A stretch of 64,000 nucleotides of DNA, taken from the NCBI RefSeq assembly GCF_006575665.1, contig NZ_CP041253.1, forward strand, positions 687,501 through 751,500, written 5' to 3'. Position 1 is the stretch's first letter. Each line of letters begins with the position of its first letter. Source of the stretch: Echinicola soli (lineage in GTDB: Bacteria; Bacteroidota; Bacteroidia; Cytophagales; Cyclobacteriaceae). The translations under genes and the position numbers were made by a program. The notes below the pieces were generated by a model. The model was not told where the DNA came from. It saw nothing but the letters and a program-made list of their open reading frames with translations, and ran no database searches. Positions 27,401 through 36,162 of the stretch are shown here, piece after piece.

Positions 27401-27464
27401 CTTCATAATACCGGGAGTTTATACTTATTTGACATCAAAATCATCAAGATTAGCAAGAATATGA
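24402..27464 (+). CDS. Efflux RND transporter permease (HAE1/AcrB type)
   Basis: 1020 aa inner-membrane proton-driven pump. Twelve hydrophobic helices in the usual 1+5+1+5 layout; proton-relay Asp pair D401-D402 in GLVVDDAIVVLENI. The porter/docking domains have the typical start STISIRRPVLAIVFSLTILL and the GVREYPSVDPPIINV segment. Similar to multidrug exporters, but the substrate is unknown. It starts 1 base after the adaptor gene and its stop overlaps the next ATG, so the three genes form an operon. Confidence 0.96.
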   Translation: MAGLSTISIRRPVLAIVFSLTILLFGIIGMTFLGVREYPSVDPPIINVRTTYVGANADVIEAQITEPLEESINGISGIKSLTSTSNDGTSNITVEFDVGADMEAAANDVRDKVSRAQRNLPPDAEPPVVSKADADSEPIVFLNVKSEQKTLLQLSDIADNIFKERLQTIPGVSEVRIWGEKEYAMRLRMDPIRMASYGVTPLDVLTKVQSENVELPSGRIEGSTIELSVRTKSRLSTPDEFNDLIIKESENNIVRFQDVGNAELAPLNERTVLKRDGVPMVGVVLVPLPGSNSIEIVDEFYRRLEFIKKDLPDDIELGIGFDSTEYIRNSISEVQETILLAFLLVVAIIFLFLRDWRTTFIPVITIPISLVGVFFVMYTMDFSINVLTLLGIVLSIGLVVDDAIVVLENIYAKIEKGEQPEAAAEKGAEEIFFAVIATTIALAAVFLPVIFLTGTTGRLFREFGVVVAGSVIISSFVALTMTPMLSSKLLKKREKHNWFYNVTEPVFLWLNRKYEAALVWFMQFRWVSFVIILVMGGGIYMLFHAIPSELAPTEDRGEMRINMSGPEGATFDYMDRVIDELLYEMMTTIPEDVWDSFISVTSPGFGTASTNSGFIRVRLVDASQRTESQQEVFEDVAEILRKKTDVKAFASQPQSIGDRRGGLPIQYVLQAQNLEKLKEVIPTFMDEVNQSSIFQFSDINLKFTKPEIEVEIDRDKARNIGVSVQEIARTLQLSYSGQRFDYFIMNGKQYQVVGEMQKEDRNAPINLRMLYVRAENGQLVQLDNLVNITEKSTPPQLYRFNRFVSATVSAGLAPKYTIGDGLDEMDRIAAEVLDESFTTDVAGVSKEFRESSNSLIFAFLFALILIYLVLSAQFESFTDPLTIMITVPLALFGALLSLWLGDFTLNIFSQIGIIMLIGLVTKNGILIVEFANQRKAHGLDVDEAIVGAAVARFRPILMTSLSTILGILPIALALGAGAESRSPMGVAVIGGLVLSTILTLFIIPGVYTYLTSKSSRLARI

Positions 27465-28789
27465 GGAAGCAGTGTTTGGTTGTATTGTGCATGATGGCAG
27501 CGATATATTCGGCATTCGGACAGGAAGAGCTTTCTTTCGAAGAGGCCATCATCAAAGGGTTGGAAAACAATTATGATGTAAAGATTGCCCTTCAGGATAA
27601 AAAAATCACTGAAATCGATAAAAAAATAGGCGTAGGAGCTTTATTGCCCAGCCTGGATGCCACCTACGGCAGGACCACCAGTACAGAAGATGTGGAGCAG
27701 CAGTTTGTAAACGATAACAGTCCCAGAAACATCGATGGTGCCAAATCCACTGGAGAGAATTTTAACATCAATGCCATTTATGGGTTTCGTTACGATGCCG
27801 TGGTAGCCTTACAGCGGCTGGGAAAACTCGACGAAATCGGCGAATTACAAGCAAAGGTGGTTATAGAAAACACAGTAGCTGCGATTTCTGAAGCATATTA
27901 CCGCCTCACCACCGAACTGGAGCGCTACAAGGTGCTCCAGGAAACCCTGGAACTCTCCCAGCAGCGTTTGGACATTGCCAAGTCCCAGTATGAGCTTGGC
28001 GGAAGCTCCAAAACAGAATATCTTGCCGCCCAAGTGGACTTTAACACGGACAGGTCTATGCTCGTCTCCCAAGAGCAGGTCATCCGTACCGCCCGCATTA
28101 ACCTCAATGAGTTGATGGCGCTGGGAGATGAACAAAAATTCTCGATTATAGACAGCATCATGATCAATGATGACTTAAAATTGGGTCCCTTACTGGATCA
28201 GGCCATGGATCAAAACAAGATGTTACTCATCAATAGAAGGCAAGAAAATGTCGCCTACTTGGAGCTGAAGGAAATCCAGGCACAGCGCTTACCGTATTTA
28301 TCATTGGACGGCAATTACCGTCAATCAGTGTCCAATTCTGATGCCGGATTCCTGATCCAAAACAAACGAGAAGGGTATTCCTTCGGCGCCACTGTCGGCA
28401 TCAACCTCTTCAGCGGCTTTACCCTAAACCGCCAAATCCAACGAGCCCGCGTACAACAAGAAAGTCAAGCCCATATCCTTGACCAGTACGAAGTCCAGCT
28501 GAAATCGGATATTTACAGGGCTTTTAATGTCTATGAAAACAGCAAGCAGCGGCTGGATATTGAACGTGAAAATTACAAAGTAGTCCAAGAAAATACCGAT
28601 ATCGCTTTTGACAGGTTTAAGACCGGACTGACCAGCTACCTGGAATTCAGGGATGCCCAGGTCAATAGGCTGAATGCCGAAAGCCGGCTTATCGACGCCA
28701 TTTTCAGTACGAAGGTGGCAGAAGTGGAACTGATGCGGCTGGCAGGAAAGATTTATTACAAGAGTAATGACGAAGAAATCCTAAGATAA
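27461..28789 (+). CDS. TolC family outer-membrane efflux protein
   Basis: 442 aa with signal peptide MRKQCLVVLCMMAAIYSAFG. The mature part has two repeats of long alpha-helical OEP domains (LSFEEAIIKGLENNYDVKIA start; SQQRLDIAKSQYELGGSSKT; AFDRFKTGLTSYLEFRDAQV), as in TolC channels. It completes the tripartite pump with the two preceding genes. ATG at 27461 overlaps the permease stop codon (ATGA), which indicates translational coupling. The gene ends shortly before the TPR histidine kinase. Confidence 0.93.
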   Translation: MRKQCLVVLCMMAAIYSAFGQEELSFEEAIIKGLENNYDVKIALQDKKITEIDKKIGVGALLPSLDATYGRTTSTEDVEQQFVNDNSPRNIDGAKSTGENFNINAIYGFRYDAVVALQRLGKLDEIGELQAKVVIENTVAAISEAYYRLTTELERYKVLQETLELSQQRLDIAKSQYELGGSSKTEYLAAQVDFNTDRSMLVSQEQVIRTARINLNELMALGDEQKFSIIDSIMINDDLKLGPLLDQAMDQNKMLLINRRQENVAYLELKEIQAQRLPYLSLDGNYRQSVSNSDAGFLIQNKREGYSFGATVGINLFSGFTLNRQIQRARVQQESQAHILDQYEVQLKSDIYRAFNVYENSKQRLDIERENYKVVQENTDIAFDRFKTGLTSYLEFRDAQVNRLNAESRLIDAIFSTKVAEVELMRLAGKIYYKSNDEEILR

Positions 28790-28875
28790 CGGATCTTCTC
28801 CTATCAAAAGCCGGGATCTTTTATGCATATATAAAATTTATTATGGATATTCATAAGGTATAAACAAAAATCCTT

Positions 28876-31041
28876 ATGAAAGGGAATTGGCACTTTAGTG
28901 GGTATTTGCTTTATTTAGTACTGGCAATTTCATTGCCCGGAAGAGTTCTTGCAGAGGCAAGGCACATTCAAGATGGCCCTTTCAGTAGTGAAAGAAAGGC
29001 AAACCTGGCTGACTCTTTAGCGGTGGTCAATGCCATCCAGCTGTCGCGCGATATCCACAGGAGCAACCACGATGAGGATACAGAATACCAAGAAGCGGAG
29101 AAAGCAGTAAGCCTTTCCATAGAACTGGGTGATACCTTACTATACGCGAAAGCAATGGATAACCTCGGCCTGATGTACCGCTATCATCAGCGGTATGAAG
29201 AAGCCATCCCGCTACATGCCAAGGCCCTTGAACTGATAGCGGAGGAAGACTCCAGTTTCATGGAAAAAATGATCTTCGCCAATAATGCCGGCGTAGCCAG
29301 CCGCTATGCGGAAGATTTTGACCAAGCGGTGTACTTTTACTTGGAAGCCCTGAAAGTGGCAGAAGCGCAAAACAACTTAAGAAATATCGCTATTTCCTGT
29401 AATGGACTGGGCAACACCCTACTCCACCTCCCCGGCCGGGAAGAAGATGCATTGGCCTACTTCGAACGCTCCCTTGAAGCGGAGCGCAAGCGCAACAACA
29501 CCCTTGGGATAGCGATGAACTATCTTTCTATTGGTGATTACTTCACTGAAAAAAAAGAATTCAACACTGCCAGAAGCTATCTGAATAAACTATTGGAAAT
29601 AAACCAAGCCCGAAAGGACACTTTTGGATTGGGGATAACCTATGAATATTTTGGGCAGAACTACTTTCAGGAAGGGAAGGATTTGCAAAAAGCGGCGGCC
29701 TATTTTAACCAATCCAAAGATTTCTTTGAACACTTGGGAGACCTTCACAAACAAGCTGACATTGCCAAGCGACAAGGGGATGTTTACCGAAAATTAGGCC
29801 ATTCAGAAGAAGCCATCAAGCTGTATAACGATTCTTGGGAACTTGCCGAAAAGGTCAAAAACAAAGGCCTCATCAAAGAATGTTCGTATTGGCTTTCCAC
29901 TATCTATAAGCAGCGGGGCGAGTACCAGAAGGCACTCGAGTACCTCACCCTTTCTCAGCAGTATAAAGACAGTGTCGCACTCCTAAACCAGCAAACACAA
30001 ATAGCGGCCATTGAAAAACGCTATGCCATCGAAAAAAAGGAATCACAGATTGAGCTTTTGCAAAAAGACAAAGCGCTGCAAAAGACCCAACTGGAAAGCC
30101 AACAAGCAGCCCTGAAGAGCCATCAGGTTATTCTGATCCTATTGGTGATCTTATTGGCCTTTATCGTGGTGATCGCATTTATGCAATTCCGAAATATCAA
30201 AGCCAAGAAACGAGCAAATGAGCTCCTCCATCGCCAAAACGACCAAATCAAAGAACAGCGGGACGAAATCAAGAAGGTCAACCAGCAGCTGGAAGTCACC
30301 TTTGAAGAGCTTATCCAGGAGCAAAAGAACACCGAAGAAAAGCGCATCAAACTGCTCGAAAGCAAATTTGAAAATCGCATCCAATCCTTGGCGATCCAAT
30401 CCCTTGAATCACAAATGAACCCACATTTTTTGTTTAACGGCATGAATGCAGTACGCTGGCTGGTGATAAAAAACAAAAACGAAGAAGCCAAGGAGTATAT
30501 TGATACCTTTGCACGACTACTTCGCATGAGCCTGACCAATAACCGCAAAAAATCCATTTCACTGGATGAGGAGCTCAAGTCTACCGCCCTCTACTTAAAA
30601 ATCGAGCAGCTAAGGTTTGACAGTGAGTTTAATTATCATATCAATATTTCGCCTAGTGTAAACCCCAAAATGGTCAAAGTGCCACCCAAAATCCTACAAC
30701 CACTGGTAGAAAATGCCATCAAACACGGACTCCTTCCAAGTCGTAAATCACCCAAGATCCTTGATATCAATGTCACTGAAACCGAAGAAGGTGTCAAGGT
30801 AGAAGTACTGGACAATGGAAAAGGCTTTTCCATCTCCAAGGAAAGCCCCAGCGAGCCTAAGCCTGACGGAACCCATCTAGGCTTGAAACTTATCGAAGAA
30901 CGTCTAGTGATTTTTAATCAACAGCATCAAGGCAAAGTAACATTTGCTGTTACACCCAAGGATAGCTCGGGGGAAGATGCTACCGGTACCAGGGCTACCA
31001 TATACATTATACATGTGGGCTCCTTAAATCCAACCTCCTAA
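28876..31041 (+). CDS. TPR-containing sensor histidine kinase (LytS/YehU type)
   Basis: 721 aa. Signal peptide of about 27 residues, then tetratricopeptide repeats to about residue 375 (for example AMDNLGLMYRYHQRYEEAIP and ISCNGLGNTLLHLPGREEDA). A coiled coil and one membrane helix (VILILLVILLAFIVVIAF, about 418-435) follow, then a second coiled coil. The kinase has phospho-acceptor His517 in MNPHFLFNGMNAVRWLV, the N-box LVENAIKHG and the G-box DNGKGF. It likely signals to the LytTR regulator 0.8 kb downstream. Its stop overlaps the end of a convergent gene. Confidence 0.93.
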   Translation: MKGNWHFSGYLLYLVLAISLPGRVLAEARHIQDGPFSSERKANLADSLAVVNAIQLSRDIHRSNHDEDTEYQEAEKAVSLSIELGDTLLYAKAMDNLGLMYRYHQRYEEAIPLHAKALELIAEEDSSFMEKMIFANNAGVASRYAEDFDQAVYFYLEALKVAEAQNNLRNIAISCNGLGNTLLHLPGREEDALAYFERSLEAERKRNNTLGIAMNYLSIGDYFTEKKEFNTARSYLNKLLEINQARKDTFGLGITYEYFGQNYFQEGKDLQKAAAYFNQSKDFFEHLGDLHKQADIAKRQGDVYRKLGHSEEAIKLYNDSWELAEKVKNKGLIKECSYWLSTIYKQRGEYQKALEYLTLSQQYKDSVALLNQQTQIAAIEKRYAIEKKESQIELLQKDKALQKTQLESQQAALKSHQVILILLVILLAFIVVIAFMQFRNIKAKKRANELLHRQNDQIKEQRDEIKKVNQQLEVTFEELIQEQKNTEEKRIKLLESKFENRIQSLAIQSLESQMNPHFLFNGMNAVRWLVIKNKNEEAKEYIDTFARLLRMSLTNNRKKSISLDEELKSTALYLKIEQLRFDSEFNYHINISPSVNPKMVKVPPKILQPLVENAIKHGLLPSRKSPKILDINVTETEEGVKVEVLDNGKGFSISKESPSEPKPDGTHLGLKLIEERLVIFNQQHQGKVTFAVTPKDSSGEDATGTRATIYIIHVGSLNPTS

Positions 31042-31517
31042 TCCCTCCTAAATAGGCCCGATACCCACAAACTGAAGAAGGACGAAAAGCCTGCTTTGCT
31101 TTCCGAAAAACGAATTGTCGAGACCGCATCGGCCTTTTCCAACTTAAACCGCTGATAGTGCCCCTCCCCCATATTTACCCGTATAATAATTTCACGATAA
31201 TGGGTTAGCTTGGTTCCACAAAAATACTTTCTGCCATAATCCATCATCTTATAATTGGAGTCTCCGTTTACAAAAAACTGAAAGCCCGAAGTGGTTACCG
31301 AGGGATGAACCAACACTTCTGTTTTGAAAAAGTGATTGCAAGGATCATGCTCCAAAGCCACCCAACCAAAATCCCCCTCACTGACCTCCAAAACAATACG
31401 ATCCCCTGGATCGGGTATTAGTATATAATATTGCACAACTGGCTTGCCTTCTGCTCCTACACAATGCCAAAAGACACTTTCAAGCAATAGGCAAAGAAGA
31501 ATTAGTACTGATTTCAT
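31038..31517 (-). CDS. Hypothetical exported protein
   Basis: 159 aa from ATG 31517, with a signal peptide-like N-terminus (KSVLILLCLLLESVFWHCVGAEG in part). The mature part is beta-rich, with Cys residues at HDPCNHFF and RKYFCGTKLT that could pair in the periplasm. No family recognised. It lies between the histidine kinase and its probable response regulator but on the opposite strand; its end overlaps the kinase end by 4 bp. Could be a target or accessory of that system; this is only positional. Confidence 0.6.
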   Translation of the reverse strand: MKSVLILLCLLLESVFWHCVGAEGKPVVQYYILIPDPGDRIVLEVSEGDFGWVALEHDPCNHFFKTEVLVHPSVTTSGFQFFVNGDSNYKMMDYGRKYFCGTKLTHYREIIIRVNMGEGHYQRFKLEKADAVSTIRFSESKAGFSSFFSLWVSGLFRRD

Positions 31518-31844
31518 CACAGATTATTTTATCCCTTTGCACAAAAGCACGCCCCAGAGCCTTGGAGGAAACCCTGGAGCTAGCTTTTGCTTACTGATGT
31601 TAATAAAAAAGTAGTGTGTAAATAGTCAGTCATAAAATAATATACCTAAAGCTATCATAAATAATTCGTCGCAGGAATAGTAAAATAGTAGATAGAACCC
31701 AACAGTGAGTAGCCGAATGATTTCAGTTATTATTACGCAAAACCTCCCATATCCCACCAAAAATTTGCCTAATATTGATTATAGGCTAAGATGTTTCCTA
31801 TATTAGCACTGGAAATAAATTTATTTGACCTCAAAAGATCATTA
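31518..31844. other. Intergenic region, divergent promoters expected
   Basis: 327 bp AT-rich gap between the divergent exported-protein and response-regulator genes. Nothing beyond a TTTGCC and TATAGGC region near 31763-31785 suggests control sequences, and no clear TAnnTTTG box was found for either gene. Confidence 0.4.
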
Positions 31845-32615
31845 ATGAAAGTTGGGATAATCGACGATGAAGTCCACTGCGTAGAAAGCTTGGCACTTGA
31901 GCTAGCGCAATTTAAGGATGAAGTAGAAATCGCTTTTTCCACCTCAAAAGTTGAGGAAGCACTGGCCTACCTTAAATCATCTCCCATCGACTTGATGTTT
32001 CTGGACGTGGAAATGCCTCGGCTGAATGGCTTTGAACTACTCGACATGATTGATGAGGTAGATTTTGAAGTCGTATTCACCACTGCCTACAGCCAATACG
32101 CCTTAAAAGCCTTTCAATACAAGGCCTTTGATTACCTGCTAAAACCTATCGGACACGAAGAACTCGCCGAAGTCTTAAAAAAATACAAAGGATATCACCA
32201 ACATCTAAAAAAAGAACGCGAAGGTGATTTGATGGAATTTATTTCCTCATTAAAGAAAGACAATATCATCAAGTCCAAAATCGCGGTTCCCGTAAGTGAG
32301 GGCTTGGAGTTCATTAAGGTGGATGAAATTATTTTTGCCCAAAGCCAAAACAATTACACAATCCTGCACTTAAACAATAATTCCACGCTACTATTTAGCA
32401 AAACCCTGAAAGAGGTAGAAAGGACTTTAAAAAAGTATTTTTTCATACGAATCCACCAATCCTACTTGATTAACCCGAACTACATGAAAAAGTACTTTCG
32501 TCATGACGGAGGGGAAGTACAGATGGAAAACGGCAAATCCTTGCCCATCAGCCAACGAAAAAAAGAAGAAATCATCACCCTTTTTGAAGCTATCGTAAAG
32601 AACAAATCGCTTTAA
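31845..32615 (+). CDS. LytTR-family response regulator
   Basis: 256 aa. Receiver domain residues 1-120 with acidic pocket IIDDE (5-9), phospho-acceptor Asp54 in DLMFLDVEMPRLNG, and Lys in DYLLKPIG. C-terminal LytTR DNA-binding domain about 150-250 (IFAQSQNNYTILHL; FFIRIHQSYLINPNYMKKYF). The start ATG 31845 gives MKVGIIDDEV; an upstream ATG at 31791 would add an 18-residue extension without family support. Probable partner of the TPR histidine kinase 0.8 kb upstream. Confidence 0.92.
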   Translation: MKVGIIDDEVHCVESLALELAQFKDEVEIAFSTSKVEEALAYLKSSPIDLMFLDVEMPRLNGFELLDMIDEVDFEVVFTTAYSQYALKAFQYKAFDYLLKPIGHEELAEVLKKYKGYHQHLKKEREGDLMEFISSLKKDNIIKSKIAVPVSEGLEFIKVDEIIFAQSQNNYTILHLNNNSTLLFSKTLKEVERTLKKYFFIRIHQSYLINPNYMKKYFRHDGGEVQMENGKSLPISQRKKEEIITLFEAIVKNKSL

Positions 32616-32723
32616 TCTATTTCATACACAGAATCATTTGATTCACCTCCAAAAAAAACCGATACTTTAAATGGTTCCTGTTGCTTTTTTGTAGATGTGG
32701 TGTAATTGTGTTATTATTGATCT

Positions 32724-34199
32724 ATGCCACTTCACCAACACCTTGGCCAGGCCACGAATTTCAGACAGCGGATAGTAAGTATGCTATTACTGTGCATATT
32801 TTCCTTTCTGATAGGATGTGGTGAGGACAATAAAAAGAAAAAAGCAGCGGTTCCGTTCTGGGAAAAGCCTGTGCAGCTGGACTTGGAAGGCATCAAAAAG
32901 CGGGGTTTTATTAGAGCTGTCGTGGATAATTCCTCTACCAGTTATTACATCTATCGTGGCCGCAGAATGGGCTATGAATACGAACTCCTTCGCAACTTGG
33001 CCAAACAGCTGGATGTACAGCTGAGGCTTATCGTCAACGAAGATATAGAGAAAGCTTTCAAGATGCTCAATAACGGAAAAGCTGATATTGTGGCCATCAA
33101 CCTTGTCGTAAATGAGGAGCGAAAAAAATACGGGAGTTTTACCACCAAACTAAATTTGCTCTCCTCTGTCCTCGTCCAAAGCCGAAAAACCCCGGTACTT
33201 GATTCCCTTCAGCAGTTGGACAATAAAACAGTCTACGTAAGAAAATCAGCCGTCTACAAGGATCAGCTCACGCTATTGGAGGACAGTTTACAGATTGATA
33301 TTGACATCGTCGAGACCCCAAAAAACTCTGATGAATTAGTCGATGATGTGGTGATGGAAAATATAGACTTCACGTTAGTGGATGAAGATGTAGCATTGGT
33401 CAACTCAACGTATTATAGTGAAATCGACATTGGCCTGCACATCAACGCCCCATCACCTGTAGCTTGGCTCGTGCGAAAAAATTCACCTAACCTACTGGCC
33501 GCAGTGAATGACTGGATAGATAAGGGAAAACAATCTACCTACTTTGCAATCTTATATGGAAAATACTTCCTGAACAAAAAAAACAGCTATTACCGAAACA
33601 AAAGCCCGTTTTCTTCCATCTCCGGTGACCAGATTTCGAAGTACGATGAACTTATAAAGAAAGGGGGAGATTACCTGGGCTGGGATTGGCGACTTTTGGC
33701 TTCGTTGGTTTATAAAGAATCCAGGTTTAACACGGAAGCGACCAGCTACGCTGGTGCCAGGGGGCTCCTACAGCTGATGCCTGTAACATTGGAGCGTTTT
33801 GGAGTCGAAAACCCAAATGATCCTTCCGAAAGCCTCATGGGCGGGGTAAGGTACCTGAAGTACTTGGATAAGTTTTGGCTCGAAAGAGTCCCTGAAACCA
33901 ATGAACGCATCAAGTTTATCCTGGCTTCCTACAATGTGGGGCATGGCCACGTTAATGATGCGTGGCGATTGGCGCTAAAATTCGGGAAAGATACCAGAAG
34001 ATGGAGTGATGTCGCTTACTATCTTGAGCGAAAATCACAGCCAAAATATTATCGTGACCCTGTAGTCAGAAGTGGCTATGCCAAAGGCCATCTGGCAGTC
34101 GCCTATGTACGGGATATCCTGAGCATTTATGAATCCTACAGGATCTTGGTGAATCCATACCCTAAAAAAATAGAAGACCAGCCACTCGCTAGCAACTGA
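32724..34199 (+). CDS. MltF-like lipoprotein: substrate-binding plus lytic transglycosylase
   Basis: 491 aa. Signal peptide with lipobox LIGC (Cys32), so an outer- or inner-membrane lipoprotein. Residues about 50-280 form a periplasmic SBP_bac_3 domain (IKKRGFIRAVVDNSSTSYYI; MLNNGKADIVAINLVV). Residues about 310-450 form an SLT lysozyme-like domain with catalytic Glu332 in YKESRFN and the AGARGLLQLMP motif. This is the MltF architecture: cleavage of peptidoglycan glycan strands with 1,6-anhydro product. ATG at 32724; an internal ATG at 32781 could also start the signal peptide. Confidence 0.9.
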   Translation: MPLHQHLGQATNFRQRIVSMLLLCIFSFLIGCGEDNKKKKAAVPFWEKPVQLDLEGIKKRGFIRAVVDNSSTSYYIYRGRRMGYEYELLRNLAKQLDVQLRLIVNEDIEKAFKMLNNGKADIVAINLVVNEERKKYGSFTTKLNLLSSVLVQSRKTPVLDSLQQLDNKTVYVRKSAVYKDQLTLLEDSLQIDIDIVETPKNSDELVDDVVMENIDFTLVDEDVALVNSTYYSEIDIGLHINAPSPVAWLVRKNSPNLLAAVNDWIDKGKQSTYFAILYGKYFLNKKNSYYRNKSPFSSISGDQISKYDELIKKGGDYLGWDWRLLASLVYKESRFNTEATSYAGARGLLQLMPVTLERFGVENPNDPSESLMGGVRYLKYLDKFWLERVPETNERIKFILASYNVGHGHVNDAWRLALKFGKDTRRWSDVAYYLERKSQPKYYRDPVVRSGYAKGHLAVAYVRDILSIYESYRILVNPYPKKIEDQPLASN

Positions 34200-34202
34200 T
34201 AG

Positions 34203-34232
34203 AAAAAAAGCATGGCACTAACAGCACCATGC
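34203..34232 (-). terminator. Rho-independent terminator of glyS
   Basis: On the minus strand GCATGG (34232-34227) and CCATGC (34215-34210) form a stem, followed by seven T residues (34209-34203). It lies 28 bp after the glyS stop, between the two convergent genes. Confidence 0.7.
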
Positions 34233-34260
34233 CTTCTCTAACAGTAGCTTATCATGCTGT

Positions 34261-35727
34261 TTATATCTTGTTAAAGATATTTCTAAAGCTTGTTGCGGCT
34301 GCCAATTTACCATGGAGTTCATCGATATGGACACGCTCCTGTTCTGTAGTATCCCGATGACGGATGGTCACGGTATTATCTTCCAGGGTTTGGTGATCCA
34401 CTGCGATACAGAACGGTGTTCCGATCAGGTCCTGGCGCGTATAACGCTTACCAATAGATGCCGCTTCTTCATACACCACATTGAAATCAAATTTCAATTT
34501 ATCAAAGATTTCCCTGCCTTTGTCCGGCAAACCGTCTTTTTTGGTCAGCGGAAGTATCGCTGCTTTTACAGGAGCGATAGCCGGGTGAAACTTCAGGTAA
34601 GTTCTCTTTTTTCCCTCCTGCTCTTCTTCCGTAAAGGCATTGCAAAGTGTCATCAAGAACAAGCGATCAGCACCAATGGAAGTTTCGATCACATAAGGTA
34701 TATAGTTCTGGTTTACCTCAGGATCAAAGTACTGCTGCTTCTTCTTGGAATATTCCTGATGACTCTTCAGGTCAAAGTCCGTTCTGGAGTGAATCCCTTC
34801 TACTTCCTTAAAGCCAAATGGAAAATCAAACTCAATATCCATGGCAGCATTAGCATAGTGGGCCAATTTATCGTGGTCGTGTGTCCTGAGTTTCTCATCA
34901 GGCACACCTAGTGCTTTGTGCCATTTCAAGCGGGTTTCCGACCAATTTTTGTACCAGTCCAGCTCAGTGCCAGGACGGACAAAATATTGCATTTCCATCT
35001 GCTCAAATTCCCGCATGCGGAAAATAAACTGACGTGCCACAATTTCATTTCTAAAAGCCTTCCCAATTTGTGCGATACCAAATGGCACCTTCATACGGGC
35101 AGTTTTTTGTACATTCAGGAAGTTGACAAAAATCCCTTGGGCGGTTTCTGGTCGTAGGTAGATGGTAGAAGCATCTTCGGCCACTGAGCCTACCTGTGTG
35201 GCAAACATCAGGTTAAATTGACGCACATCTGTCCAATTAGCCGTACCACTGACAGGGCAGGTGATGTTTTCATTTACGATCAGATCACGGACACCCTCCA
35301 GGTCTTCGGCTTCCAACAGCCTTCCCATTGCGGCAAGTAGTGATTTAGCTTCCTGCTCTTTTCCTGCTTTCTCCAGCTCGGCAGCCTTGTCTTCGATCAG
35401 TACATCGGCACGGTACCGTTTCTTACTGTCCTTATTATCGATCATAGGATCATTAAAGCTGTCCACGTGACCGGAAGCTTTCCAGGTGGTGGGATGCATA
35501 AAAATCGACGCATCGATTCCCACTATATTATCATTCAACCTGGTCATGGACTCCCACCATAGGCGCTTCAGGTTATTTTTGAGTTCCACGCCATAAGCGC
35601 CATAATCATAAACGGCCTGAAGGCCATCGTATATTTCGGATGAAGGATACACAAAGCCATATTCCTTGGCATGTGAGATAATGTCCTTCAATTGTGCATT
35701 TTCGGTTGCTTGTTCTGTCTTTGCCAT
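34261..35727 (-). CDS. glyS: Glycine--tRNA ligase (class II, alpha2 type)
   Basis: 488 aa single-chain glycyl-tRNA synthetase charging tRNA-Gly. Seen: the N-terminal YDGLQAVYDYGAYGVELKNN signature, motif 2 FRNEIVARQFIFRMREFEQM, motif 3-like IETSIGADRLFLM, and a C-terminal anticodon-binding domain with DLIGTPFCIAVDHQT. ATG at 35727. Possible promoter TATTTTTG on the minus strand at 35740-35733, immediately before the start. Preceded downstream by its terminator at 34203-34232. The gene symbol follows usual annotation of the alpha2 enzyme. Confidence 0.95.
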   Translation of the reverse strand: MAKTEQATENAQLKDIISHAKEYGFVYPSSEIYDGLQAVYDYGAYGVELKNNLKRLWWESMTRLNDNIVGIDASIFMHPTTWKASGHVDSFNDPMIDNKDSKKRYRADVLIEDKAAELEKAGKEQEAKSLLAAMGRLLEAEDLEGVRDLIVNENITCPVSGTANWTDVRQFNLMFATQVGSVAEDASTIYLRPETAQGIFVNFLNVQKTARMKVPFGIAQIGKAFRNEIVARQFIFRMREFEQMEMQYFVRPGTELDWYKNWSETRLKWHKALGVPDEKLRTHDHDKLAHYANAAMDIEFDFPFGFKEVEGIHSRTDFDLKSHQEYSKKKQQYFDPEVNQNYIPYVIETSIGADRLFLMTLCNAFTEEEQEGKKRTYLKFHPAIAPVKAAILPLTKKDGLPDKGREIFDKLKFDFNVVYEEAASIGKRYTRQDLIGTPFCIAVDHQTLEDNTVTIRHRDTTEQERVHIDELHGKLAAATSFRNIFNKI

Positions 35728-35732
35728 AGCCG

Positions 35733-35740
35733 CAAAAATA
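35733..35740 (-). promoter_or_regulatory. Possible -7 box of glyS
   Basis: TATTTTTG on the minus strand matches TAnnTTTG and ends 5 bases before the glyS ATG. No clear -33 TTG at the right distance. If used, the transcript would start very close to the start codon. Confidence 0.25.
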
Positions 35741-36162
35741 GGGAAATAGGTTTTAAGATTGAAAGATAAGAAGATTGAAAAATCGGAAAATTATGGATTT
35801 AAAGAATATTCCTTCCAAATAGCCTTATGATACTGTCCTGTGCTTAACAATGAAATCGATGTCAATCCGTCATTGCTCCATCAGAATGCCTTTGGCACGA
35901 GCCTTTTTTAGGATGGGCTATGGAGCGAAAAGGGGGTGGAAGCGACAGTTTTTAAATCGAACCCAAATACTCCTTTAAACTACTGACGTCCGACTAAATT
36001 TCAAATATGATCAAAAACTATCTTTAAATAGAAATTTGAGGATTTTTATTCCAATCCCTAAAATGCCCCCATCCCCTAAAGGGGAGCTTTAGGGGATGGG
36101 GGGGGTGTAAACAGTTGATTTTTTTTTCAATTTGACGATTGTTTTCTCGGACACCAGTAACT
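35741..36162. other. Intergenic region with strong hairpin, no gene
   Basis: About 420 bp between glyS and a hypothetical gene. It contains a half copy of the CCGTCATTGC repeat at 35867, with GCTCCAT and ATGGAGC arms, and a perfect 16-bp-stem hairpin at 36066-36102. No coding sequence is visible. Confidence 0.6.
36066..36102. repeat. Perfect 16-bp-stem hairpin (CCCCCATCCCCTAAAG type)
   Basis: CCCCCATCCCCTAAAG at 36066-36081 is complementary to CTTTAGGGGATGGGGG at 36087-36102, with a 5-base loop GGGAG. A related TCCCCTACAGGGGA hairpin lies near 39900. The type looks like a short dispersed palindrome. Confidence 0.85.
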
